From contig NZ_CDPP01000006.1 in the NCBI RefSeq assembly GCF_000829905.1, positions 62,001 through 126,000 of the forward strand: a stretch of 64,000 nucleotides of DNA. Direction: 5' to 3'. Of this stretch, positions 18,754 to 27,397 are shown in pieces. Positions within the stretch are counted from its first letter, which is position 1, and each line of letters begins with the position of its first letter. Under the pieces are notes generated by a model. The model was given only the letters and a program-made list of their open reading frames with translations, did no database searches and was not told the DNA's origin. The position numbers and the translations under genes were made by a program. The DNA is from Beduini massiliensis. GTDB taxonomy: Bacteria > Bacillota_I > Bacilli_A > Erysipelotrichales > Coprobacillaceae.

Positions 18754-19818
18754 TTAATTAAATATGTCTCTCATTTGTCTTTTTATTTTTCCATTATCCC
18801 ATTTATTCATTGAATTCAATGCATTTTCATTTAATCTATTTCTTAATTGATCATTTTTGATTAATGACAAAAGCTTTTTTTCATATTCACTTTCGTTAAA
18901 GCAAGGAATTAAAAAACCATTATAGTTATTCTTTATAATATCTTTAGGACTACTTGGGCAATCAAATGAAATACAACAATTACCATAGGCCATTGCTTCA
19001 ATTAAAACCATTCCAAATCCTTCCATTTTAGAACTAAATGCAAAAATAGAGGCTTTCAAATAATAATCCTTTATATTCTTTGTAGCCTCAATAATAGAAA
19101 CTGTATTCTCTAGTTTATGTATCCGAACATAATCTTCAATTTCACTTTTTAATTCTCCTGAGCCTATAATATATAATTTCCAATCATTAAGATTATTTTT
19201 CAAATTTAAGTCATTCCACATTTTTAATAATAGTAATTGCTGTTTATCATTAGTTAACCTGCCAACATTAAGAATTATCTTTTCTTTTTTCTCAATTTTT
19301 GATATTGGGGAAAATGTTATAAGATGTGGAATATAAGTAACATTAAAATTAAGTTGTTTATAAATTTCAGTATCCATTTTATTGGGACAAATTACTTTAT
19401 ATATATGTGGATAAATTAGCTTACGAAGCATGATATAACACTTATTATAAGCAAAAAAAGAGCCATGCTCAGAAGCAATAACTCGTTTCAAATATTTTTT
19501 TGAAGTTAAATAAATTTCAAAAGTCTCAATAATGGTAGCAGTATAAATAAAATCAAAATCATTGTGCTTTAAAAACTTTTTTAACGCATGGCGCGATTTT
19601 ATAATATTTATTAATGAGTTGTTTTTACTGTCTTCCCTCATTACTGAAAGAGTTTTGATCGTTATTTTATCATTAAAATATAATTTTATTTCAACACTAT
19701 CTTTAGTAAGAATGGTTATCTTATAATCAGTCGCTAACTCATTAGCCCAATTGGAAATTACTCTTTCAATTCCACCCAATCTATTTAAGCTTTTATAATA
19801 AATAAGAATTTTCTTCAT
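18754..19818 (-). CDS. glycosyltransferase family 4
   Basis: A 354-residue GT-B glycosyltransferase of family 4. KSLNRLGGIERVISNWANEL at the N-terminus is the usual acceptor-side glycine loop, and KIILNVGRLTNDKQQLLLLK begins the nucleotide-sugar domain. SSKMEGFGMVLIEAMAYG near residue 265 contains the E-x7-E-type donor-binding motif. It adds a sugar, probably with retention of configuration, to the lipid-linked repeat unit at the cytoplasmic face. Sugar specificity cannot be read. Confidence 0.9.
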   Translation of the reverse strand: MKKILIYYKSLNRLGGIERVISNWANELATDYKITILTKDSVEIKLYFNDKITIKTLSVMREDSKNNSLINIIKSRHALKKFLKHNDFDFIYTATIIETFEIYLTSKKYLKRVIASEHGSFFAYNKCYIMLRKLIYPHIYKVICPNKMDTEIYKQLNFNVTYIPHLITFSPISKIEKKEKIILNVGRLTNDKQQLLLLKMWNDLNLKNNLNDWKLYIIGSGELKSEIEDYVRIHKLENTVSIIEATKNIKDYYLKASIFAFSSKMEGFGMVLIEAMAYGNCCISFDCPSSPKDIIKNNYNGFLIPCFNESEYEKKLLSLIKNDQLRNRLNENALNSMNKWDNGKIKRQMRDIFN

Positions 19819-19846
19819 TTTTAACCCCCTTAAATGAATTTGCTAT

Positions 19847-20410
19847 TTATAATTTAACACTAATCCATTTATTTTGTTTAAAATCGTACCTCTTAATTAT
19901 TTTTGCTGGAACTCCAACAATCACACTATAATCTGGGAACTCTCCTCTAACTACAGCATTTGTTCCTACTATGCATTGTTTCCCAAGCTTAGTTCCTGCT
20001 TGAATAGAGACTCCATATCCAATAAAACAATTATCACCAATTACTGTACTTGTTATTTTATTTTTTTGTTCTAAAATAGGAACATTTATTTCTTGATATT
20101 CATGATCAATATTTGTAATAAAAACATTCCCCGAAATAACAACATCTTTACCTATTTCCAATTTTCCACCTGATGTAATGTGAAAATTTTGGCCAATTGA
20201 AACATTTTCACCTATTAAAATACTAGAGTCTTTATTTAATAATTCCATACGCAATCCTGGCTGTATTCTTAACTTATCTTTGGTTATCACTTTTCCTCTA
20301 TTAATATCAATAAATAGTGGTTTTGCAATATATGAATACTTACCAAATTTTTTAAATTTTAATTTATATTTATAACTTAATATATGCCAATAAATCTTCC
20401 TTACTCTCAT
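19847..20410 (-). CDS. hexapeptide-repeat O-acetyltransferase (LbH fold)
   Basis: A 187-residue protein with repeated hexapeptide turns (ILIGENVSIGQNFHIT, GGKLEIGKDVVIS, GDNCFIGYGVSIQAG) that build a left-handed beta-helix. IDHEY near residue 118 contains the His expected for acetyl-CoA-dependent catalysis. AIVRGEFPDYSVIVGVPAKII-type wording at the C-terminus is diagnostic of the WbbJ/maltose acetyltransferase group. It overlaps the upstream glycosyltransferase by four bases. It should O-acetylate a sugar of the repeat unit. Confidence 0.9.
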   Translation of the reverse strand: MRVRKIYWHILSYKYKLKFKKFGKYSYIAKPLFIDINRGKVITKDKLRIQPGLRMELLNKDSSILIGENVSIGQNFHITSGGKLEIGKDVVISGNVFITNIDHEYQEINVPILEQKNKITSTVIGDNCFIGYGVSIQAGTKLGKQCIVGTNAVVRGEFPDYSVIVGVPAKIIKRYDFKQNKWISVKL

Positions 20411-21195
20411 AATTTTTTTATCAATACTTTCCTTCTTAAATATTTTACTTTTTCATATAATAATAATAATTTGTATTCAATATAATTTAAGTATTTTAAT
20501 TTATATGCTTCATAAATGTTTAAAAGACAACCTTCATGCATCTTTTTTATATTTGCAGATAAACCACTATATCCAAAAGTAGGTTTTCCCCCGCCAGCAA
20601 TTTCAAGGGAATCATACAAATAATAAATTCCATAATGAAATGCGATTTTCATCCATAATTGACCATCTTCAGCATGAGTTCGTTTTTCATCAAATAATCC
20701 TACTTGATTAAATACTTCTTTGTTTATTAATGCCGTAGAAGTGTGTGGCCAACTTTTCATTAATACATTTTTTGTATTTAAATAAAATATCTTATCATCT
20801 AATCTTTTACCGATTTTAACGTATTCTTTATTTCTATTAGTACCTAAAAACTTAATTTGTGGATATTTTTTTAGGATATTAATTTGAACTTCTAATTTAT
20901 TTGGTAACCATATATCATCAGAATCTAATAACGCAATCCAGTTTTGAGTAGAAAGTTTAATTGCTGTATTTCGAGCAGAAGATACGCCACCATTTTCTTT
21001 ACTTATAACAGTGATTGGTAAATCGCTATGTAAGTCTATGTATTTATTCAATATTTCTAATGTATCATCGGTAGAACCATCATTTACAACAATAATTTCC
21101 TTGATTTGTTGAATAGCTGTTTGATTTCTAACAGATTCTAAACAAGGTATAATAGTATCCATACTATTATATATAGGAATCACTACACTAATCAT
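20407..21195 (-). CDS. glycosyltransferase family 2
   Basis: A 262-residue GT-A glycosyltransferase. The N-terminus MISVVIPIYNSMDTIIPCLE, IIVVNDGSTDDT at about 35-46, NGGVSSARNTAI, and the DxD-like LLDSDDIW near residue 95 are hallmarks of inverting family-2 enzymes. The acidic residues bind the metal and nucleotide-sugar. It overlaps the epimerase gene upstream by eight bases and the acetyltransferase downstream by four, so it is co-translated with them. Donor sugar is unknown. Confidence 0.9.
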   Translation of the reverse strand: MISVVIPIYNSMDTIIPCLESVRNQTAIQQIKEIIVVNDGSTDDTLEILNKYIDLHSDLPITVISKENGGVSSARNTAIKLSTQNWIALLDSDDIWLPNKLEVQINILKKYPQIKFLGTNRNKEYVKIGKRLDDKIFYLNTKNVLMKSWPHTSTALINKEVFNQVGLFDEKRTHAEDGQLWMKIAFHYGIYYLYDSLEIAGGGKPTFGYSGLSANIKKMHEGCLLNIYEAYKLKYLNYIEYKLLLLYEKVKYLRRKVLIKKL

Positions 21196-22021
21196 GAGAT
21201 TCTCCCAAAATTTTTGTTATTTTTGTATTGTCACCCCAGATAGCAGGTGAATCATATTCTCGATCAGGAAAAGCTCCATATTTTAATACTAAATTGAGGT
21301 TATACTCTTTAATATACCATTCCACTTGATCCGCTAAACTAACTGGTTTTCCAGAACAACAATTAATAATACCATTAATTTTATCTTGTTTAACTACTGC
21401 TACAATCTGTTTAGCTAAGTCATCTATGGAAATAAAATCATATTTATTTTTTCCAGTTGTAAATGGAAAAGTCGTTTTACCATCTTTATTTGCTTGCTGT
21501 AATTTCGCAAATATTGAATTTCCAAAAGTGTCATCTCCATAGATATAGAAACCTCTAATCCATTGGAATATAACTCCTTTTTCTTTACAGTAAATTTCTA
21601 AGGATTGACGTAAAGCATTTTTGGCTACTGCATATTGGGACATTGGGTGTGTTGGGGTACTTTCATCAATTACACCCTCATAATAACCTATTTCATGCAT
21701 GCTTCCCATTACACAAATATGTTTAATCCCTTTTTCGATCATGTTTGTAATAAACGTATAATGAAAAGAAAGTTCTTTCATATGATTAATATCATTATGA
21801 ACAAAGCCATTCCTCCAAGCCAAATGCAATAGTACTTCAGGATTCCCCGCATTTTCATATATATTTTCTTCATTAAATAAATTACATTGAAAAGATTGGA
21901 TTCCTTTGAGATGCCAAGTGTCATAATCTGTAGCTATAAAATTTAAATGTTGCTTATACATTTCTTTTACCACATGAGCTCCAATATATCCATTTGCACC
22001 TGTAACTAATATTTTAGACAT
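21188..22021 (-). CDS. NAD-dependent sugar epimerase/dehydratase (extended SDR)
   Basis: A 277-residue extended short-chain dehydrogenase. TGANGYIGAHV at the N-terminus is the NAD-binding loop. VMGSMHEIG supplies the Ser region, and YAVAKNAL near residue 129 supplies the catalytic Tyr and Lys. It probably forms a nucleotide sugar or a reduced/epimerised sugar for the polysaccharide. At 277 residues it is shorter than GalE-type enzymes and closer to 4-ketoreductase or epimerase members. The precise product is not readable. Confidence 0.85.
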   Translation of the reverse strand: MSKILVTGANGYIGAHVVKEMYKQHLNFIATDYDTWHLKGIQSFQCNLFNEENIYENAGNPEVLLHLAWRNGFVHNDINHMKELSFHYTFITNMIEKGIKHICVMGSMHEIGYYEGVIDESTPTHPMSQYAVAKNALRQSLEIYCKEKGVIFQWIRGFYIYGDDTFGNSIFAKLQQANKDGKTTFPFTTGKNKYDFISIDDLAKQIVAVVKQDKINGIINCCSGKPVSLADQVEWYIKEYNLNLVLKYGAFPDREYDSPAIWGDNTKITKILGESHD

Positions 22022-22034
22022 AATATCCCCTTTC

Positions 22035-23033
22035 TTATTTATTTAAACCAAATATTTTGATAATCCATTGATTAATGGAATAAGAATCATAAATTTCCTT
22101 TGAAATTGGTTTATATTCACGTATCAATACCTCGCCGTTAAAATGAGGATGATTTCTTTCTATGACCATGATATTGTTTGGATCATAAAAATCATATTGC
22201 CTAATATAATTATTTGTTGTCATAAACTTTTTCTTCATACCCACTAACTCAATTGTTCGCATCGTAAGACCACTTTGACGAGGATGTTGAATATCTAAAA
22301 TACAACGACTTTCATTCATTACTTGACTTACTTTTGAAACCTCAATTTTATTTAATGTAATGCACTTGTTTTTATACAAATCTCTGAAATGTGAATTTGT
22401 TAATATTTTTGCATATAAAATAGTTTTACTTGGAATATAAAGTTGAAAATAATAGCTTTTATTTTGTTGTTCTAATTCTTTTCGTAATAAATTAATAATT
22501 TTGGGGCGATCGGAATGACCTGTTCCAATAAAAGATAAATCATAGCGATAAGATACATTTGTTGTTATATTTTGTTTATAGGCATCCAAATAAAATAATG
22601 GTAAAAATTTCATTCTTTCAATCCGTTTAACATCTTCTAAATCAAACGAAAAAATAGTATCAAAATATTTTTCTTTAATATCAAAATATTTAATGTTTGA
22701 AATAGAATCAAAAAGATATAATACGAAAGTTGCTTCTGAAAAAGTTTTTTTTAACAATTTTAAATCTCCTGCGAGAGCAGCTTCACATTTAATAAAAAAA
22801 ACATAATCATATTTTTTATCTTGATTACTTTTAACAATGTTAGAAAAATACTTATGTATTTTATTTTTTGCTAAATGTGGGTTTATTCTTATCAAAGTTT
22901 TATAAAGGGTTGAATTTGATGGACGGTCATCATAAAAGTCAACAATCGCTCCCATATTTTCTAATTTTTTTTTAATTTCTAAATCATAGCCAAAAAAATT
23001 AGGCGCAAAAAATAATATTCTTTTATTATTCAT
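22035..23033 (-). CDS. capsular polysaccharide biosynthesis protein, glycosyltransferase-like
   Basis: A 332-residue soluble protein. KRILFFAPNFFGYDLEIKKK opens a Rossmann-like domain, and SFIGTGHSDRPKIINLL near residue 165 plus LDIQHPRQSGLTMRTIELV near 250 recall the CgeB/spore-maturation type of GT-B proteins, whose second domain has a similar 'R..E..G' end. It lies between the epimerase and a long gap in the loaP operon. A glycosyltransferase role is likely from fold-like motifs and neighbours. Donor and acceptor are unknown. Confidence 0.6.
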   Translation of the reverse strand: MNNKRILFFAPNFFGYDLEIKKKLENMGAIVDFYDDRPSNSTLYKTLIRINPHLAKNKIHKYFSNIVKSNQDKKYDYVFFIKCEAALAGDLKLLKKTFSEATFVLYLFDSISNIKYFDIKEKYFDTIFSFDLEDVKRIERMKFLPLFYLDAYKQNITTNVSYRYDLSFIGTGHSDRPKIINLLRKELEQQNKSYYFQLYIPSKTILYAKILTNSHFRDLYKNKCITLNKIEVSKVSQVMNESRCILDIQHPRQSGLTMRTIELVGMKKKFMTTNNYIRQYDFYDPNNIMVIERNHPHFNGEVLIREYKPISKEIYDSYSINQWIIKIFGLNK

Positions 23034-23461
23034 AAAGCTTCCTCTCCTTTATGTAGATCTCCTGTTTCCCTTTCAACAATTCTATCCAACTTCATTACGA
23101 AGATGAGCATTTTAAAGAAAGACTTGTGCTTTCCCATCCACGTTTATATAACATTTTTAAATGAGAGATACGTGAGTGCAAAATGCAACTTTTAACGTAT
23201 ATGGCAAATAATATTTTTTATAAAATCTCTGTTTCCATATACTGAATTATACATATTTGTGAATAGTGGTTTAAAATTTAACCATTCTTAAAATATTAAT
23301 ATTAATGTATTATAAAATATCTGGTTCTCTAATAAATTTGAGAGAAATGAACTGCACCAATTTGATAAATAAAGATAACTTAGTGTTTCGTTTAGTAATA
23401 GAATTCTAATTTAATTTCCTTCAGTTTATTGGGTTAATGATGAGTGCTTATAATTAATTTA
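23034..23461. other. long AT-rich gap inside the polysaccharide operon
   Basis: No gene could be supported on either strand. The gap separates the shared head of the operon (loaP, CxxC protein, sugar transferase) from the variable glycan genes, and may mark a recombination joint. An imperfect hairpin around 23265-23290 is too weak to call a terminator. Confidence 0.4.
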
Positions 23462-24232
23462 TCATCTTGCACCCTCACCACAAAATACGGTTTTTATTGT
23501 AAGGAAAAATATATTTATATATAAAACAAAACTTCTATTTTCAATATATTGGCAATCTTTCTGCCATTTTTCTTTAGGTGGGGTATCATATTTACCATAT
23601 ACTTGTGCCATTCCCGATAGCCCAGGAGTTACCATTAGTCTAGTTACAAACCCGGGATTTTCCTCATTAAATCGGTATGTTAATGAAGGAACCTCAGGTC
23701 TAGGACCAATTAAGGACATTTTTCCTGTTAGTACATCAAAAAGTTGGGGTAATTCATCTATTCTATATTTTCTTATTATTCTCCCAATTTTTGTGATTCG
23801 AGGATCATTCAATTCCGCCCATTTTTGGCCTTCTTTCTCTGCATCTACTTTCATACTTCTAAGTTTATGAATTTTAATAAGCTTTCCATTCTTGCCCACT
23901 CTTATTTGTGAAAAAATAGGATTACCTTCAGACTCATAAACTATAAGAATACAAAAAAAACCTATTATTAATAACGCAGGTATACAAGTAATCAAACAAA
24001 ACAAAATATCCATTGTTCTTTTGAAGCACTCATAAAAAGGCTTAGGCTCATATGAGATATTAGACTTATGCTTCGATATTTCGTTCTTAAAATACTCTTC
24101 ATATTCATGATCAGAGCATAATAAATACTTACTTTTATTTTTTTCTTTCACCTGTGCTTCTGGATGAGTCAAAATCTTTTTATATTGATTGGTAAGGTTT
24201 TTATCATATTTCTCTCTTTCCTTAATAGTCAT
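23462..24232 (-). CDS. priming sugar-phosphate transferase (undecaprenyl-phosphate, WbaP/EpsL-type)
   Basis: A 256-residue bacterial sugar transferase that starts repeat-unit synthesis by moving a sugar-1-phosphate to undecaprenyl phosphate. An 80-residue charged N-terminus precedes FKRTMDILFCLITCIPALLI (one membrane helix). KIHKLRSMKVDAE, ITKIGRIIRKYRIDELPQLF, LIGPRPEVP and TPGLSGMAQVYG follow; these are the standard catalytic motifs. The long hydrophilic N-terminus is unusual for the minimal form. Its start overlaps the small CxxC gene by 11 bases. This gene defines the head of the operon's glycan pathway. Confidence 0.9.
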   Translation of the reverse strand: MTIKEREKYDKNLTNQYKKILTHPEAQVKEKNKSKYLLCSDHEYEEYFKNEISKHKSNISYEPKPFYECFKRTMDILFCLITCIPALLIIGFFCILIVYESEGNPIFSQIRVGKNGKLIKIHKLRSMKVDAEKEGQKWAELNDPRITKIGRIIRKYRIDELPQLFDVLTGKMSLIGPRPEVPSLTYRFNEENPGFVTRLMVTPGLSGMAQVYGKYDTPPKEKWQKDCQYIENRSFVLYINIFFLTIKTVFCGEGAR

Positions 24233-24392
24233 TTAAAGAACTCTTTTCGCTTAATAACTTAATATAACAATCAATACATACTTGCCCCGCACCTTCAATA
24301 TAAAATTCTCTTTCTGAAATAGGTGTCTCTTTTTTTATATCTAATTCTTTATGGCATACGACACACACTTCATATTCATTTTCTGCACTCAC
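24222..24392 (-). CDS. 56-residue protein with two CxxC motifs (zinc-ribbon-like)
   Basis: This small gene starts at GTG 24392 with AGGAGA about nine bases upstream and overlaps the sugar transferase start by 11 bases. The product contains CVVC near residue 10 and CIDC near residue 39, spaced like a four-Cys zinc ribbon, with an acidic C-terminus. There is no signal peptide. I do not know a family for it. Its place between loaP and the priming transferase suggests a role in controlling the transferase or the transcription complex; this is inference from position. Confidence 0.65.
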   Translation of the reverse strand: MSAENEYEVCVVCHKELDIKKETPISEREFYIEGAGQVCIDCYIKLLSEKSSLNDY

Positions 24393-24421
24393 AATAACGC
24401 ACTCTCCTTTTAACTAAAAAC

Positions 24422-24445
24422 AAAAGCAAGAAGCTAGTTCTTGCT
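24422..24445 (-). terminator. hairpin with T-rich tail overlapping the loaP stop codon
   Basis: On the minus strand AGCAAGAAC-TAG-CTTCTTGCT is followed by TTTGTTTTT. The TAG stop of loaP lies in the loop. It looks like an intrinsic terminator between loaP and the rest of the operon, which LoaP itself would have to overcome. Confidence 0.6.
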
Positions 24446-24946
24446 GATGATTTCTAAACCGACTTTTGCCGTCGTCTCTTCATTAAATAAGTTCACTTGT
24501 ATATAGGCCATTCGCTTATGTCGATCTATCTTCTGAATCATTCCTTCTTTGCCTTTTAACGGCCCCTTTGTGACATAGATTCTCTCGCCTTCAATATATC
24601 CCATCGACATCTCCACAATATGATCTTCCTTTGAAAAACTCACCAGAAAATCCACTTCCTCTTCTTTTAAAGGATAGATCTCTTCTTTCTTCTTTCCAAT
24701 CACCTTAGTAAAGTCAGGAATCTTCTTTAATTCATTGAACAGTTCTTCGATATGATCACTGATCAAAAACACATATCCTTTAAACAAGATCTGCTTCACT
24801 TGATGCCATTGACCATGATACTTCTTTTGCACATAATACTCAGGAATAAAACATTCCTGCAAGATGTCTTGACCAATCAAGCTGCGACACTTATCGGCAA
24901 TTTCTTTTTCATGACCGCTTCTGACCTGAATAACATACCAATTCAT
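24434..24946 (-). CDS. loaP: NusG-like transcription antiterminator LoaP
   Basis: A NusG paralogue of about 170 residues. MNWYVIQVRSGHEKEIADKC begins the NGN domain; CFIPEYYVQKKYHGQW, ILFKGYVFL and GYIEGERIYVTKGPLKGKEG (KOW region) follow. It is shorter and more basic than housekeeping NusG and heads a polysaccharide operon, which is the LoaP pattern: it binds RNA polymerase and lets it read through terminators in a long operon. ATG 24946 is chosen over an upstream Met because AGGAGG lies directly before it. A vegetative promoter and two leader hairpins stand upstream. Confidence 0.85.
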   Translation of the reverse strand: MNWYVIQVRSGHEKEIADKCRSLIGQDILQECFIPEYYVQKKYHGQWHQVKQILFKGYVFLISDHIEELFNELKKIPDFTKVIGKKKEEIYPLKEEEVDFLVSFSKEDHIVEMSMGYIEGERIYVTKGPLKGKEGMIQKIDRHKRMAYIQVNLFNEETTAKVGLEIISKN

Positions 24947-24967
24947 GGGGTTCCTCCTAAAAAAGAG

Positions 24968-25001
24968 TAGGCTTCGCCTATCGAACCTAAAGCTTAAGTT
25001 C
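24968..25001 (-). promoter_or_regulatory. two leader-RNA hairpins before loaP (possible LoaP recognition element)
   Basis: In the transcript an 8-bp hairpin (24983-25001, loop GCT, one G-U pair) is followed at once by a 5-bp stem TAGGC-GAA-GCCTA (24968-24980). LoaP proteins are known to need structured RNA in the 5' leader, so this is a candidate site. Confidence 0.5.
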
Positions 25002-25139
25002 AATCCATGACACTATGACCCTGTCTATGACAAGACGTGACAATGCAACGATCTCCTCTTTCAACATTCCTATATACCAGATAACTGTCAATTATCCTTT
25101 ATTAAAATAATTCTTGAAACAACTATTTTAATCAATGAC

Positions 25140-25168
25140 ATAATACTACAAATACTGCATAAATGCAA
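25140..25168 (-). promoter_or_regulatory. sigma-A-type promoter of the loaP polysaccharide operon
   Basis: On the minus strand TTGCAT (25163-25168), a 17-bp spacer and TATTAT (25140-25145) form a good vegetative promoter. It gives a leader of about 185 bases before loaP. Confidence 0.7.
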
Positions 25169-25358
25169 CCTTTCTATTTAATCCCTTTGATTATTTTATT
25201 ATATTGAATTAAGAATGTTTTTTTACCAATACATCACGATTACATCACAAAAAACATAGCTTTTTATCATTTCATGGTTAATAGTCTCTATAGTTATACA
25301 TCAATTAATACTCATTGTGAGTGATATTTTATTGTGTTTATCTACATTTTTCCAATTA

Positions 25359-25386
25359 AAAAGGCAGACTATATAAGCATAGTCTA
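25359..25386 (-). terminator. intrinsic terminator of the 5-oxoproline operon
   Basis: On the minus strand GGTAGACTAT and ATAGTCTGCC pair around a short loop and are followed by TTTTT. The stem begins at the stop codon of the GGCT-like gene. Confidence 0.8.
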
Positions 25387-25812
25387 CCACTTATAAACCG
25401 AAGCTCGATAACGGACATAATCCCCATCTTCGATTTCTTGATCCAACCGTTCTCTTTGTTCCTGTCTTTTTAAATTATAAACATATACAGGCAGATGTTC
25501 AATAACCGTCTTCTGATCTATATCATATATCGGCTTAATCAAACGATCATATTCATTATTAATATTATCCTTTTCATAATAGCGTTCTAAAACATCCAGA
25601 AGTTTCATATCAACTGTCTCATCTAACTCTAAGATTTCACCTAATACAAATTTATTCCCTTCGTCCAACAGTGCCGGATACTCCACTCGCAATAAAGAAT
25701 ACAATGTCCCTTTGATATACGCTCGTTGTATGACTTTGCAATGTCCCGCTAAATATTTCTGATAATTATACATTCCATATCGTAAACTTCCATATACAAA
25801 GATACGTCTCAT
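25384..25812 (-). CDS. gamma-glutamylcyclotransferase-like (GGCT/AIG2 family) protein
   Basis: A 142-residue protein of the GGCT-like fold. The N-terminal VYGSLRYGMYN is the substrate-binding YGSL motif. PALLDEG, then LGEILELDE with the Glu expected for catalysis, follow, and YVYN lies near the end. Family members cleave gamma-glutamyl amino acids to free the amino acid and 5-oxoproline, though some have other roles. It overlaps the pcp stop by one base (TAATG). That tight link supports a common 5-oxoproline theme. The substrate is inferred. Confidence 0.75.
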   Translation of the reverse strand: MRRIFVYGSLRYGMYNYQKYLAGHCKVIQRAYIKGTLYSLLRVEYPALLDEGNKFVLGEILELDETVDMKLLDVLERYYEKDNINNEYDRLIKPIYDIDQKTVIEHLPVYVYNLKRQEQRERLDQEIEDGDYVRYRASVYKW

Positions 25813-26453
25813 TAATGTGTCGCCCCACCTGTCACTTTGATATCCTCAGAATATTGGATAATTGCTTCAATCGCAGCCACCAAGGCTTTTACGATCATCT
25901 CTAGTGACATACTCGGCTTTTCTTTTTTATCTACTACTTGCTCCGGTAAATAAGGAATATGAATAAAGCCACTGCGTTTCCCTTGATATTTGGTTTCGAT
26001 CAAATGTCGAACACCATAAGTGACATGATTACAAACAAATGTACCCGCAGTATTCGATATAGAAGCCGGAATCCTTACTTCTTGAATTTGACGTACCATC
26101 GCCTTGATAGGCAGATTGACAAAATAAGCTGCCGGTCCCTCCGGATAGATGGGCTCATCAATAATCTGATTCCCCTCATTATCCGGAATACGACAATCAT
26201 CGATATTAATCCCAACTCTTTCTACTGTAATATCACTTCTTCCACCCGCCTGTCCCACCGATAAAATCACATCAGGATCATACGTCATGATAGCCTCATC
26301 CAGCACTTTCAACGATTTATGACACACAGTTGGTATCTCTAACTTAATAATCTCCGCATTCAATATATGATCCGGTAATGTTTTTACCGATTCAATCGCC
26401 GGATTTATTTTTTCTCCGCCAAAAGGATCAAATCCTGTAACTAATATTTTCAT
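25812..26453 (-). CDS. pcp: pyrrolidone-carboxylate peptidase (pyroglutamyl peptidase I)
   Basis: A 213-residue cysteine peptidase (C15 family) that removes N-terminal pyroglutamate from peptides. The sequence [17 protein letters not shown] is the family start. [20 protein letters not shown] holds the catalytic Glu region, [11 protein letters not shown] holds the catalytic Cys, and [10 protein letters not shown] holds the His. Length is normal for the family. It lies in an operon after DUF969/DUF979 membrane genes and before a GGCT-like gene, a frequent arrangement. Cytosolic. Confidence 0.95.
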   Translation of the reverse strand: MKILVTGFDPFGGEKINPAIESVKTLPDHILNAEIIKLEIPTVCHKSLKVLDEAIMTYDPDVILSVGQAGGRSDITVERVGINIDDCRIPDNEGNQIIDEPIYPEGPAAYFVNLPIKAMVRQIQEVRIPASISNTAGTFVCNHVTYGVRHLIETKYQGKRSGFIHIPYLPEQVVDKKEKPSMSLEMIVKALVAAIEAIIQYSEDIKVTGGATH

Positions 26454-26466
26454 CTTATCTTCCTTT

Positions 26467-27396
26467 CTAAAATGCCAATGTCAACATTAATACCACATGA
26501 ATAATAATCAACACAATCGCCATTGGAATCTGTGCTTTGATGACTGTCCACTTGTCTTTCGTTTCTAATACAGCACAAGGCACAATATTAAAATTCGCAG
26601 CCATCGGCGTTAACAAAGTTCCACAAAATCCGCTGGTCATTCCCAAAGTCGCTACCACCACCGGATCACCACCTTGCATGATCACAAACGGAACACCGAT
26701 TCCTACTGTGATAACCGAAAAAGCTGCAAAGCCATTTCCCATGATCATCGTGAAGATCACCATTCCTAAACAATATAATAATACCCCAATCACAATATTT
26801 CCGGTAGGAAATATACTCGAAATAATCGAAGCAATAACCTCACCAACCCCGGCTTTCGTAAAAACAGCCCCTAAAGCACCTAATAATTGAGGAAGCAGAC
26901 ATGCTGCCCCTACCTGCATCAATAAGCGTGCTGTGTCCTCTCTTGTTTCTTTGACTTTAGGCTTGCAAATAATAAATGCCGAGCTAAGTGAAACCAAACA
27001 AGCAACCCCAATCATTGTTGCTCCATCCAATGGTTTTCCATCAATTCGAACAAAAGACATGACCAATGCCATAATTCCAATCAAAGCTGCCGGAATAAAG
27101 ATTTTATTCTTCACACGTTCACTCGCTTCTTTTTTCTTCGTTTCATCGATTTCTGCAAATTCTCCCATTTTAACTTGATGGGTTACTGTTAAAAGTCCCA
27201 TAAAAATAAGCAGTACCCCTGTCATCATATAAGGAATGATCTTACCAAATATAAAGATAATCCCTAAGATTAGCCAAAATAAGAAAGTACCGAATTTTGC
27301 CTTTGTATTCTTTAATGCACGAACAGCTGCATTAATACTTACCAATCCACACAAACTATAAAATATCTCCGGTGTCCATTGCAACAGCTCTGCCAT
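26467..27396 (-). CDS. DUF979 membrane protein, probable transporter subunit
   Basis: A 309-residue membrane protein with about nine hydrophobic segments, matching DUF979. [20 protein letters not shown] and [21 protein letters not shown] are conserved-looking, transporter-like segments with glycine and asparagine in helix breaks. DUF979 is nearly always next to DUF969, and the pair often precedes pcp. A permease for 5-oxoproline or pyroglutamyl peptides is therefore a reasonable guess. It starts one base after the DUF969 stop, so the two are co-translated. Confidence 0.8.
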   Translation of the reverse strand: MAELLQWTPEIFYSLCGLVSINAAVRALKNTKAKFGTFLFWLILGIIFIFGKIIPYMMTGVLLIFMGLLTVTHQVKMGEFAEIDETKKKEASERVKNKIFIPAALIGIMALVMSFVRIDGKPLDGATMIGVACLVSLSSAFIICKPKVKETREDTARLLMQVGAACLLPQLLGALGAVFTKAGVGEVIASIISSIFPTGNIVIGVLLYCLGMVIFTMIMGNGFAAFSVITVGIGVPFVIMQGGDPVVVATLGMTSGFCGTLLTPMAANFNIVPCAVLETKDKWTVIKAQIPMAIVLIIIHVVLMLTLAF

Positions 27397-27397
27397 A

